DNA from: Danio rerio
Lineage: Eukaryota > Chordata > Actinopteri > Cypriniformes > Danionidae
Assembly: GCF_049306965.1 (NCBI RefSeq)
Contig: NC_133176.1
Coordinates: 48,156,001-48,220,000, forward strand
DNA length: 64,000 nucleotides
Reading direction: 5' to 3'
Below the pieces are notes generated by a model. The model made no database searches and was not told the DNA's origin. It saw nothing but the letters and a program-made list of their open reading frames with translations. Both the position numbers and the translations under genes were made by a program. Shown here piece after piece: positions 45,813 through 57,800 of the stretch. Position 1 is the first letter of the stretch. Every line of letters starts with the position of its first letter.

Positions 45813-48800
45813 ATGCCCAGCACACAAGCTCATTCTGCTGACACGGATCCTCCCAAATTCCACCGTCTCTTTAGGTTCCATGACCCTGAAGTGGTGGCAG
45901 TAAGTAAAGACGATAACAGATAAAGAAAACAGTAATAGATAAATAAATTATACAGTATTTAACTGTAACATGAACTGTATTTTACAGTAAGACAGTTTTG
46001 CAGTGTGTTACTGTATTTTAAAGTTGCAATAAGAAAATGACTGTATATTTTACAGTAATAATATACAATACTGTAAATACAAATAGAGCATATAGGCCTC
46101 GTGTTTGATTGGGGTTGGAGCAAAACTACAGAGCTGCGGCCCTCCAGGAATTGAGTTTGAGACCTATGATATCGAGCAAGATAAATGGTGCTGTAAATGT
46201 AAATACAGTATGTGTGCTGTAATTGATTTACAGTAAGTTACTACAGAGTCTACAGGAAATGAACAGTGTAGAGATGTTTTGCTTAATGTTGCTGTTGTTT
46301 AATGTGTGCATTTTTCTAGGTTATGGCAATACTGCTAGGTCTGTTCCAGCTGCTCCTGACTTTATTAACTCACACCGTCAGCCTTGACATGAAGTATATG
46401 TTCGTGTGCCCCCTTTGTGTTGGTTCTGTGGTAGGTTTATTTCATTACTACTAAACACATGTAGTTGTTTTGGATTAAATGATTAGTTGTTGGTTAATGA
46501 TTAATTAGTTGTGGTTTTATTGTTTTTTTTTTTAAATAACTTACCCCCAAGGTTGTTTATATCGAAGTTGGTACTTAGCAGGACCATTTTGGTGTTTCGT
46601 AACATCTAATTTTTTAACAAGGTAGGTCGTTAGCCCAACGCTCAACCCCCCACCTGGAGGACCAGGGCATACACACATACACTACAGACAATTTAGCTTA
46701 CCCAATTCACCTATGGTGCATGTCTTTGGACTGTGGAGGAAACCAGAGAAAATCCACACGGACATGGGGAGAACATGCAAACTCCACGCTGAAATGCCAA
46801 CTGACCCAGCCAGGGCTTGAACCAGCGACCTTCTTGCTGTGAGCCGACGGCACTACCCACTGCTGCTCCTTTTTTAAATAACTATCTATATAAAATATGA
46901 TTTTCTTTTAATCAGAAATGAAAAATTAAATCAACATAAGAATACATTTTGAAGGGTCATGACTCCTGTGACAGAAGATTGGAGCAATAGTGCTTTACCA
47001 CCACAAATAAATTAAGAAATTATTACAGTTAACAACTAATAAATTAAATGTTTAAGTATAATAAAATAGAGAACTAAAATAGGGTGTCACAGTGATGAAG
47101 CCAATTATCATATGGGGATGGTTAGGAGGCCATGATGGACAGAGGCCAGTGGGCAAATGTCGCCATTAAACCGCTAACTCCTGGGATTTTAAAGACCACA
47201 AAGAGTCAAGACCTCGGTTAAATGTCTCATCCGAAAGACAGCGCTCACTGAGCAGATTAGAGTCCCTATCATATATTGGGGTGTTAGGACCCACCTATAC
47301 CACAGGTTGAGTGCCCCCTGCTGGTCTCACTAACACCACTTCCGGCAGCAACCTAGCTTTCCCATGTGGTCTCCCATCCAGATACTGACCAGGTGCAGCC
47401 CTGCTTAGCCTCAGTGGGCAACCATGTGAGAGTTTCAGAGAGCTAGTTGCCGGCTGAATAGAATTACATGGTATAGTTTTTACTGTGTAAATACAGTGCA
47501 GTCAATCTTCATTATTAAAGATACCAATGTTATCTCACCATATGTCTAAATCCTTTTAATATGCATAAATTGTTATTAAAGTATACTTTAATCAACATTT
47601 CACACACGTGTTCATAACTGTAGACACTGCACATCCTGTGATGGGACTATTGCGGATGCACACATTGACATGAGGATCCTGAAATAATAGATTTGCCCTA
47701 ATAAATGGAGGAAATAGTGACAGAAGCATCCTATTGACCTTTAAGTGTATTGCAGCAGTGATAAGATGTTGCACAATTGCACATTTTCTTCTGACAGATC
47801 CAAACTTTTTTCCTAATTCAGATTTTTCTCCTCTAAATAGACTATAATTGCTGGATCATTTGGTTTGGCATCTGAAAGAACTCCTAGGAGAGACCTGGTA
47901 AAGGCACCGTCATCAGAGCTTCTTATTGGATGTGTATTGTTAAACATTGTCCTGACATTGGTGTGTTTTTCTTCCTTCAAGCTGAAGAACACTCTCATCT
48001 CTGGTCTTGCTGGACTGGTGGCGACACTGATTGGTCTTTTTCTGTACATTTATGCTACCAGTACCTCTCTGGACCTCCCTCCTTGTTCACCCAATGAACC
48101 GTGTGCAGAAAAACTCTTTCAAGTAAGTGCAAATTTGTTTTTAAAGGATTATATTGTTTTTAAATGGCACCTATTTTACCCCTTTTACAAGATGTAAGAT
48201 AATCCTTTGCTGTCTCCAGAATGTATCTATAAAATTTCAGCTCAAAATACCCGTCAGATTATTTATTATAGCCTCCAGAATATGCCAATTTTTGTGTAAA
48301 GTGTAGCTGTTTTTGTAGCCTGTGGCTTTAAATGCAAATGGGCTGCTTCTCCCCGCCCACTGTTACCATGTCCATGTCTGCTTTTCATCATGCATTACGT
48401 CAGTTAAACAGAACAGTGAGAGAGCAGTGTTGCCAAATTAGCAACTTTGGCGCTAGATTTAGCGACTTTTCAGACCCCCTTAGCGACAAATTTTCAAAAA
48501 AGCGACTAGCGACAAATCTAGCAACTTTTTTTGTGTGTTACTGGAGATTTTTATAGACTGTCATTTGTCCACACTGTACCGTACCGTGCTTGCTGTACCT
48601 ACGAGCTGTGGCTGATGCTGCAAGCCCCTCCCCTGCCTCAGAGCACTGACAGGCGACCCAGTCAATCCTCGTACAGCAGCCTCTCCCACCTGCAGCCCGA
48701 AAGCAGATCTCTCCTCTGCATACCGATGGCAAATGATTTAGCACCAGCAGTGTGAATGTATTTCCCCTGCACAGTCAAACTGATCTGCTTCTTCTTTATT

Positions 48801-50145
48801 TTAACAGTTTAATTTGACCGTTTACTCTTTTCTTGTTCACAATCACCAATATTTTAGTGACAATTTCAGAACTTGTCTGAGTTTATTACGTCTGGGAGAT
48901 TGCTGCAAATTCACTACACATCTATACTGATATACTGTATTCAAACAGCAATAAATTTAGTTAAATTGACATGCTTACATAAAGCGTAGTGCAAATATAA
49001 ATACCCCTTTATTAACCATAGACTGTTAAACAAACAGAAATGGTAGAACGTGATGACGTCAGTAAAATGCAAATTAATATATGACATAATCTAGCGACTT
49101 TTTGCGACTTTTCAGGCAGAGCTAGCCCCCTTTTCATTAAAAATAGTTGGCAACAAGGACAGAAACAGACCCGGATGGTGCTGAAATAGAGTTCTTAAGT
49201 CAAAAATACCAAGTGCATTAATTGATGTATTTGTGATGGAGTCTATTCAAGCCTCTCTGAAATGATGAGTCTCACACAAATGCCATTTGCAGTACACATG
49301 CACACACACACATGCACGATTACTGACACCTTGCAGCCAGGGTGATTATAGCAGTTAAGAATCAAATAGGGGTTTTACTGCAAACATGCTCTGTTTTAAA
49401 AACGTTTTACACTTATAAAAATACAGAGAGTTGGAACAAATAATTTAATCCAGGTTTATTTGCAAAAACAAATGTTCTGTGGACATGTGTATACATGTTA
49501 TTATAGAAACATGGCACCTGTCAATCAATTCGGTGGTTGGGGAAAACGCACTCCTACGTCACATTGCGGTGGGCTTCAAAATCACTGGGATTTGGGTCCT
49601 ATTTTAACGTCAGGAGACTTTAAAAAAGAGATTAGTTTGGTTTATATCACACACAATTTGACAGTTCTGTCCAAACAGCTTACAAAAGTTCATTTTCACC
49701 ACAGGTGCCCTTTAAAACTATTGATCTTTTGTTGATTTTGATTAATTATGAGAAATTTTGTCAAAACTCCTCTCTATTTTCTGTCTGTATGAAAATTGAA
49801 TAGCTTTGGTCGTCTAAAACTATTTAATACAATGTACTTTTTGTGTAAAAAATGTAATATGACCACTATATTCTCTATTGTTTTCTCTGTATACACTTAT
49901 ATTAAACATTACTTTGATTTTTCCATCACTAATAATCATTTTATTTTCAAATTTTAACTGTAAAACTCTTTACAAAGCACTTTTTTTTTCAAACAGCATA
50001 TTCTAATAAACTCATTCAATCTCCTTTTTTTTGACAGGGCTTTTACAAAGCAGTGTCCGGACAGCTATTGCTTTACGATATTGCAGCTGTGGTTGCTCTT
50101 AGTTTTCTATCACTCTCCGCATTTAAAGGATTGAGAGGTCACTGA
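45813..50145 (+). CDS. MS4A-family four-span membrane protein, divergent partner
   Basis: Five coding exons, 45813-45899, 46320-46430, 47841-47897, 47982-48122 and 50038-50145, all phase 0, give 167 residues; an untranslated exon ends at 45229. The N tail is [20 protein letters not shown]. Spans: [20 protein letters not shown] (30-49), [20 protein letters not shown] (about 55-74, matching the MS4A TM2 segment), [20 protein letters not shown] (about 88-107) and [20 protein letters not shown] (about 141-160). Two cysteines lie in the second outer loop ([12 protein letters not shown]), as in its neighbour. Exons of 111 and 57 nt equal those of the minus-strand MS4A gene, supporting common descent. 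The 84-nt intron 47898-47981 has no stop and is in frame, so retention would still be translated (see findings). Ligands and partners unknown. Confidence 0.82.
46112..46175. mobile_element. hAT MITE remnant
   Basis: GAGCTGCGGCCCTCCAGGAA followed by TTGAGTTTGAGACC resembles one end of vertebrate hAT MITEs; the other end is absent. Confidence 0.45.
46660..46868 (-). mobile_element. DANA-type SINE, truncated
   Basis: Reverse orientation head half only: TTAGCTTACCCAATTCACCT to CTTCTTGCTGTGAGCCGACG. The tail half is missing. Confidence 0.85.
47091..47454 (-). mobile_element. SINE3-type, 5S-rRNA-derived SINE
   Basis: On the minus strand the head reads GAGGCTAAGCAGGGCTGCAC, CTGGTCAGTATCTGGATGGG and AGACCACATGGGAAAGC, matching the internal promoter region of 5S rRNA. 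The body follows with CAGCAGGGGGCACTCAACCT and CTTTCGGATGAGACATTTAA. Lies in an intron of the plus-strand MS4A gene. Family known from zebrafish. Confidence 0.88.
48160..49715. mobile_element. TTAA-flanked DNA element, carrying a nested insert
   Basis: TTAAATGGCACCTATTTTAC at the left and ACAGGTGCCCTTTAA at the right. Shares internal blocks with 28135-29245 (CTGTCTCCAGAATGTATC, GGAAAACGCACTCCTACGTC). It fills much of the last intron of the plus-strand MS4A gene and is larger than its sister because of a nested element at 48425-49156. Confidence 0.8.
48425..49156. mobile_element. Nested element with GTTGCCAA ends
   Basis: CAGTGTTGCCAAATTAGCAA at the left is roughly inverted as AGTTGGCAACAAGG at the right. 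Both ends carry GCGACTTTTCAG motifs just inside. Target duplication not clear; possibly hAT. Confidence 0.6.
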
Positions 50146-50385
50146 GATGACTTTTCATACACTATACACTTATCTTTGGTCATTTTAGAGACAATATTTT
50201 TTAGAAGCTTCTATGAGGATTTGCTATAGACCATTTCATTGTGGTAATATCATTGGACCATGAATGTTTCCTGCTTGTTATCAAACTTTATAACTGTAAT
50301 AAGAGGCAATTCAATCATAACTTAATGCTAAAACATCTATCATTATCAATATGTGGCTCTTTTTGGATTCTCGGGAGCTATAGAA

Positions 50386-50391
50386 ATTAAA
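50386..50391 (+). promoter_or_regulatory. Candidate poly(A) signal of the plus-strand MS4A gene
   Basis: ATTAAA variant 240 bases after the stop codon. Confidence 0.35.
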
Positions 50392-51548
50392 TATGTGAAA
50401 CAAGAAATACTTTAGTTGTTATTGTATACATCCCTAAAAATGGTCTATAAAAATAGTATTGTGTCTTAAAATGTGAATATACTATTTGTGTTTGTGAATT
50501 TATAGAAAGTAACCTGTTACACACTGTAAATAATTTACCCACTATAAATCAAACTAGGTTGAATTGCTTTTAAAGGGAAGACACTGCAGGTGAAAACTAA
50601 TGTTCATCGCCATGCTTTTCCAATTGAGTGATTCCATTAAGATTTTTGTATCACATGTTTTCTTAAAGGTGCTGTATGTACGTTTTAAACTCTTCTAAAG
50701 CATAAGAACGCCATAATATGTTTGCAGATATTTAAGAAACTTGCTAATTGAACATTCTTGTTTATCTGTAAAACAATGCTGAAGTCAGATATTCTGCTTT
50801 GAAAATGTAAAAATGAGAATGTCTTTGTTTTATTCATGTAGTGAGGAAGGCTTTCAAAGTGTATGTCCGCAACCTAAATCCGACCTCTGGTGGACAGTAA
50901 CTGCCTCTGAAATGAGACGCAGATTCAGAGTTCCACATGAGGTTTTTAATTAGCAAATAATATAAACATTATGAATGTAAACATTTGGTAAGGAGGTTAC
51001 ATTGTAAGCCTGTGTCCTAACAACACGCTGCATAAGGAGATTTGCATGATGAGCAAGTTGGCAGTTTGCACCCAAAGATACATGAAAGACATTTAAATAC
51101 AGCCATTCATAAGCACAGAATAGTGCACTCACTGCACTCTATAGAGAATGGTAAGGTTTACAATCTAATTAATACATATAAAACCACTTTACCATCAGTG
51201 GCGCCCCCAGAAAATTTTCTTAGGGGTGGCCAGAAGAGGCCGCACCAAATCTTGGGGTGGCACACAAAAAAAAAAAAATTATGAATTCAGTGTAATGTTA
51301 TATTTTTGTTTTTGGTAAATTTAATAATGTAGTTTTTATACATTTAATTAATTCTCCTTGAAATATTGTTATTTATTCCTTAAAGTAATTCAGGAAGTAC
51401 ATGTGCAAACCAAATAAAAATCTATGTTTAGTTTAAAAACACTTTTCATATATATATATACTGTATAATTAACTTTTTACGTGCTTTTATTGTACATCAT
51501 ACGGTATATGCCATGTCTAAAATTAATGAAGATTAATGAGTTTATTAT

Positions 51549-51680
51549 TCCCAGTGATGGGTTGCAGCTGGCAGGGCATCCACTGTGTAAAAATGTGCTG
51601 GATAAGTTGGCGGTTCATTCCACTGTGGCGACCCTGGATTAATAAAGGGACTAAGCCGAAAAGAAAATGAATGAAAGAAT
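51549..51680 (+). mobile_element. DANA-type SINE tail
   Basis: CCCAGTGATGGGTTGCAGCT through GACTAAGCCGAAAAGAAAAT and ATGAATGA; the head is missing. Nested in the hAT element. Confidence 0.88.
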
Positions 51681-52280
51681 AATGAGTTTATTAATAACCC
51701 AAACAAATAAACAAACTGAACAAAAGGGATTACTATACACACTCACTATACCTAATAATATCATTTATCCATATTACTTTTTGAGCCATTTTATTAATGC
51801 AGCTTCTTCAATTGATATACTGTACCCTAAGGTAAATATTAAATTGCCATTGCTGTCTATTGAAGGTGTGTGCGTGCTGTCAACGACGATCGGGAAGGGT
51901 AGTGGCGGTTCTAGTTTAAATGACACCCTGGGCGAACCACCCTATACACCCCACCTCCCTTGAATTGTTAGATTTGTTATTCAATAAATATAGCAATTTA
52001 TTTATATTTATTTTATTATTATTTATATACAATTATTATTCTGAATAAATAACAGAAATCAATCCTAAATATTACTGGAAAACAACAACTGGAGTGATAT
52101 GCCAAGGTCACTTAAGAAACCTTTTGCATGGAAATGAATTATGACAATTCTAAAGAATACAAAAAAATGTATTATAGAATTATCTGTGGTCTTAGACCAG
52201 ATCATGGCTGATAACTCATGTTATGAAGTCTTACCTCCCTGACTCATTATCCCTCCTTTCTGCTTTAAAGGCATGCATAG

Positions 52281-52316
52281 TGAAAGTAACATCATCATCA
52301 TCATCATCATCATATT
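52281..52316. repeat. (ATC)n microsatellite
   Basis: About nine ATC units within the hAT element. Confidence 0.9.
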
Positions 52317-53055
52317 ATATAAACTTTAGTCGACTTTCACCTCTGCACAAAATTCTGTTACTCCGTTTCACGGCGCATGAGCGGCGCGTATTTTGTCGGC
52401 GTGCATGCAAACAACCAACCGGGATTCACACAGGAGTGCGTGAGGCGCGCGGGAATGGTTTTCTGCGCGCATGCGTCAGTTTGCTTTCACCAGCATTCAG
52501 CATTGAACCAGCGCCAAGGGGGAGAGACAATCAATCAGCTACGTCAGTAACACCAACAATAATTTAGTGGCTGCATTTTATTTATTTAAACATTGGGGAT
52601 TTATAAGTACATTTAAATCAATAATGTCAACGGCAAAATTATATTGGGGTGGCCACAGGGGTGGCCAGAGTTTACCGAGGGGTGGCCGTGGCCACCCCTG
52701 GCCACCCCTTGGGGGCGCCCCTGTTTACCATTATTAAATGTACATGCTGAATCACTGATATGTGTTGGTTTGCACTGAGTCACAACTCTAAAGTTTAATT
52801 TCAAACAGTTCATCTTATTTTCCAGATCTGAGGGGAACTATCTGCTGCTGCTTTCAGTAGTATCGCACTAAATATCATGTAAAATTCACGTGCCTTAGTT
52901 TTTTCAGAAATCAATTTTAAATCAGCCTTAAATTTAGTAGGGCACGCTCTTGTTGATGTTCTCAATCTGGCAACCCGCGCTTGCGTGTGTTTTGAACCAG
53001 GCGTGCAATACCTGGTTAAACCACTGGGTGTCAAACTTACATACAGCACCTTTAA

Positions 53056-54438
53056 ATGTTGTTTGAGCAGGCAAATCAGGAAGTTTGCATTTATTTTTTG
53101 CATAAGACCTTTAATATTGGATAAAGCCAATTTTTTAAAAATGTTAAGGATAGTTTAAATTTGTTTTTATCACAAAATCTCACAATACAATACAATCAGG
53201 TAAACTATGAACAAATACCTCAGTAAAAAATAAAACGTTTAGTGTATTTACGTCTTGTGAAGCTAACTAAAAATGTCTAATTTCGAGCCTTTAAAACTAT
53301 GATTTGTTATTAAAATGTGATAAAAGAAACATTTAAAATTTACTTTCCGATAGAAAAAAAAACGCTACAGAAAAAATCTTGACAGATGCTTGCAGTGTCT
53401 CACCTTTAGTGAAGGTAATTACAACCTGCATTGATGATCATTTCTACCATTTGGGATACAATTACTAATGGAAAAAAAGACAAATGGATGTAATATAAAA
53501 AATAATGATAAAAACGGCATGTAAATAAGCTACCTTTGTTTTGTATTATGTAATTTCGTTAGTGTCATGTGTAAATGTATAAAACCAATGTTTAAACTCA
53601 CAGATTCTCTACAGTATTAAACTTTTAAATGCTAAAACTACATCCTTGTCCGTGTGGTGAAATATTAGGACCAACCCTATTGCCATGTCACATATGGAAT
53701 ATTCCCGTCACATCGGGGTTTCCCTTTCAGTCAGCTGAACGTAAGACCATACCATGTAATACCAAAAATAGGGGAGGATGATGTTCTTTTCATTAAATAC
53801 GTACAAGAACGGCTTTTAATTGTCTGTATTGTAAATTTTTACATAGACATACAATCCATAATCTAATGCGAATAACATATACTTAACAATAAACGTAAAT
53901 TTTATAAGAAGGTTACTTGAAACACATCTTACTCCCCTAATCAAACTGACAATGGTTTCATCAAAGATGGCCGTGATATCTGTCAACCAGAAGTGAAACT
54001 TTCCCTTAAGAATAGGAACATACCCCGTGAAATAACCTTCATTTGGACTGTTTTGCTCGAATTGTCATCGATGCTGCTTTTACGGACACACTTAAGTATG
54101 CCTTTCTGAGTTATTATTTCGCCTGGCGACGTTTTATTTTGAATAGCAAACCGCCTTGTCCAACTGCTGTCTTTTAAGTAAGCTAGCCGTCCAGCTAACC
54201 GCGGAGAGATTCCTGTCTCCGGGAATCATTTCTCACATTTATTTCCACTTTCCGCCGGGTTAAATAACACCCGAGACCTGGTACAGATTATATCTCGTAG
54301 ATGTTTCCAACAGGAAGAGGGTTTTAATGCTGAAGACGCTCGCGCTTCCGTCTACATCTTCACGTCACTCGCTTCCAGTCAAGTTTGATGTTTTTCCATG
54401 AGCACCGTGTGGAGAGGACTTTGATTTGCTTGTGCTTT
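53056..54438 (+). promoter_or_regulatory. vps37c: vps37c upstream region and untranslated first exon
   Basis: 53.06-53.9 kb is plain AT-rich DNA. From about 53.95 to 54.44 kb CpG becomes frequent. A consensus donor (GTGCTTT then GTAAGTATT) at 54439 pairs with an acceptor (CTGTCCTAG) at 54814, eight bases before the vps37c ATG. The transcription start is not located. Confidence 0.55.
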
Positions 54439-54821
54439 GTAAGTATTTGGACATTTCTTGAGATGTCTTGGCAGTTAGGGTTAACCCTAACTTCATTAGC
54501 ATATTTTTCCTCATACTCACTGTCTGGATAACAGAACTGGCATAAGTGATGCAGATCGCTTAACTGTTGACCAGTCTTCTAGTTGTGGTTTGATATCAAA
54601 CATTATACTTAAGTACACACTGTTAGTCTAGTTTCAACCTGAAAGCATGTATCAACCTAAAATTAAAATCTCATGATTTACTCCTATTCAAACCTGTATT
54701 TATTTGTGGTGGAACTCAATAAGAGATGTCAACAGCAGGCTAGCTTATGATGAGCAGTAAATGTTATTACATATAGTATAAGTAAACGTTACTGTTGTTT
54801 ATTAGCTGTCCTAGCAAATCA

Positions 54822-57800
54822 ATGGAGAAGCTTCAAGACCTCAGCCAGTCCGAGTTGCAGGATTTGCTGGACAACTTGGAGCGGGTGGAGTCTATGGCAC
54901 TGGAGTCTGATGAGGTAAGATCATCATCACGATGATGGATAACTGCTAAAGCATTAGTTCACCCAAAAATATGTTTTATAATGTTATTAATTCGTATCAT
55001 GGTGTTTCAAGCCCTAGAGACGTTTGTTGAATCACTGAAGTCACATTAAATGTTTTTGGTTCATTTTCTGGACTTTGAATGTCTCGTAATATTTCAGATG
55101 AAGGATGAGGGAGCTCTCAGGTTTCATCTAAAACATTTTTGGGTGAAGTTCTCCTTTAAAGGAAATAGATTTGACATGCAGTTGAAGTGAGAATTATTTG
55201 CCCCCCTGTTTATTTTTTTCTAAAATTTCTGTTTACCAGAGAGAATATTTTTTCAACACATTTCTAAACACAATAGTTTTAATAACTAATTTCTAATAAC
55301 TTTTTTATTTTATCTTTGCCATGATGACTGTAAATAATATTTTACTAGATATTTTTAAGATACTACTATACAGCTTAAAGTGACATTTAAAGGCTTAACT
55401 AGGGTAATTAGGTTAAATAGGCAGGTTAGGGTAATTAGGCAAGTTATTGTATAATGATGGTTTGTTCTGTAGTCCTATCGAGAAAAAAAAATAGCTCAAA
55501 GGGGCTTATAATTTTGTCCTTAATGGTGTTTAAAAAATTAAAAACTGCTTTTATTCTAGCAGAAATAAAACAAAAAACATCAGACATACTGTGAAAATTT
55601 CCTTGCTCTGTTAAACAGCATTTCAGAAATATAAAAAAAAATAAATAAAAAATTCAAAGGGGGGCTAATAATTCTGACTTTAACTGTATATATCCAGTCA
55701 TGTTGTTCCATACCCGAATCACTGTCCTCCTGTAAAACAGGAAACATTCTTCATAAATGTGATTCATAGATATATTCACTAGATATCGCATAGGGACCCT
55801 GAGCATGCGTCAATAGTGCCGCCATATTTGTACAGTGCTCCCAGGACAAGTGTCATTCAACTGCATTAGTCAAGACAGTGTTATTACATGAAGATGCGGG
55901 ACTTTAGCGCTCACTATGGTTGTAGTAACGAAAAAACAAAGCACAAAGGCAGAACATTTCATAGGTAAGATTTAGTTTTTTACGTTTTTTGTATGTTATG
56001 AACTTTTGTGCTTAACAGGTAACGTTATTGATGATACAGTCACTTGCTGCATTCACCATAAGGCAAAGTAGCACCAACTCACACTAAACAGTCGGCTTAT
56101 GCTAGTTTAGTTAAGTAAAATCTGCAAACAATGCAAAAGAAATATGACAACGAGATGCTGCGCTGCTAGAAACTTGTATTACTGTCGGCTACTGAAGAAG
56201 TCGTTCATAACGGAGATTTATTCACAAAGGAATCGCTCTCTCCGTCAGAATGATAAGTGAAAGTAAGAGAGGAGGTGTGTTTCGGGACACGGATTAGATC
56301 AAATTTAACAGCGAGGGTGGATAGTACATTTCCATACACACAAACACAAGCTGTTTGTCAGGAATGCCTGTGCGATCACTTATATCCATCAATGTAGAAA
56401 AGTGATGTCAAATTTAAGTTTTGTATGTGTGTAATTGTCTCGCTCTGAATGGCCACAGTGCTCCACTGCAGCTTGGTCCCACATTCATTTCAAAGGAGCG
56501 CTACCCTGTACTGAAATGGCGGCTCTATTGACACATTCTTTCTAATAGACAACAACAGGGTAGGCGACATCTAATGTATATATCTATAAATGTGATTTAA
56601 GTTGAAAACGTCATTGATAACAAGTACTTATAAAATAATCTCACACAGCAATTCTGACTGTGTTTTAAAAACAGTTACTCTTTACCGTTTGGCTTCTGCA
56701 GTGATGTAAAAGTCATTGTTGATCTTCTGTGGAGCTGGGGTTTTGTCACACTATTAAATAATAAAGTGGCACATACCTTAGCTTGTCGTTTTGGCCGTTT
56801 TAAGGATGCTAAAAAACACTGCACTGTAGAATTTTCACTTGTTCAGATTGCAAAACTCTGCTTACAAAAAGCAGTGCAAACCTAAGGCCATTTCCACACT
56901 AATATGATTTTGTTTAAAAATGCTTGTTTTCTCTCAGTTTTGGCCTTCTGTCCACATTTAAGATTAGGCAAGGGACAAAACCGTTTTCAAGGTATACCGT
57001 GGTTTGTGAAAGTCAAGGTTTTAAAACAGCCAAAATATTCTGTTGTTCATCAATGTTCATTCAATTTCTTTTCGGCTTAGTCGCTTTATTAATCTGGGGT
57101 CACCACAGCGGAATGAACCGCCAACCTATCCAGCACATGTTTTACGCAGCAGGTGTCCTTCCAGCCGCAACCCAACACTAGGAAAATTTTCTGTTAAACT
57201 GTTTCTAATTTTATTTTTACTTTTTTAGGACAACAGTATCTCCAGCAGAAAAGAGATCCAAAGTAGCCATTTGAAATTGTAAAGAAATCTGTGTTTTTGA
57301 AATGAATTAAGACAGCGAAAGTCAATGATATATTTGAAATATTTAGCTTGACATGTTTACTGTAACAAAATATTTTAAAAGTTTCTGAAAATAAAATGTA
57401 TTGGCTGCATCTGAAATCGCGTACTACTCAGTAGATACTGCATTTAAAATTTAATGTACCACCTGACTGATAGAAAAATATGTTCTATACAGCATGAATG
57501 CGAGTCGTATGAATGAGCTCTGACGTACTACGGATGCCATTTTGTCATCATTACATGACCTATCTGCTTCACTCCCATTCATGAATTCTCTCGTTGTGCA
57601 TCATGGCATAGCGTAGCATATCTTATGCTCACTTCAGAATCTCGTCAGAAGTAGTAGGTCATCCGGGTACTTCTCACATACTGTTTTTCAAACATTCTGA
57701 CATACTAATTGGCTCACATACTGTTTTAGCGAACTATATAGTTTGGCAGTATGTTATTTGGGATGCAGCCATTGTTTTCAAAGTGGAAAAAAACATCTAG

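Larger units (their letters stand above)
51196..52723. mobile_element. hAT-type element, 1528 bp
   Basis: Ends CAGTGGCGCCCCCAG and TTGGGGGCGCCCCTG, with GGGGTGGCCAC blocks inside both. Perfect 8-bp target duplication TTTACCAT (51188-51195, 52724-52731). No transposase recognised. Inside it is part of a SINE. Confidence 0.94.
50663..53055. mobile_element. TTAA-flanked DNA element hosting a hAT element
   Basis: TTAAAGGTGCTGTATGTACG at the left and CTTACATACAGCACCTTTAA at the right are inverted with TTAA at each end. A 1.5-kb hAT element accounts for most of the interior. The remaining 0.86 kb has no transposase frame. Confidence 0.82.

Noticed and set aside
47350-47450. 5S rRNA gene
   Set aside because: Only the internal promoter part resembles 5S; the rest is SINE3 body, and many bases differ.
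47865-48197. Single 110-codon exon in the plus-strand MS4A gene
   Set aside because: The open frame runs through a recognisable 84-nt intron and past a donor at 48122; the exon sizes of the neighbouring MS4A gene support splicing. Retention is kept as a finding only.
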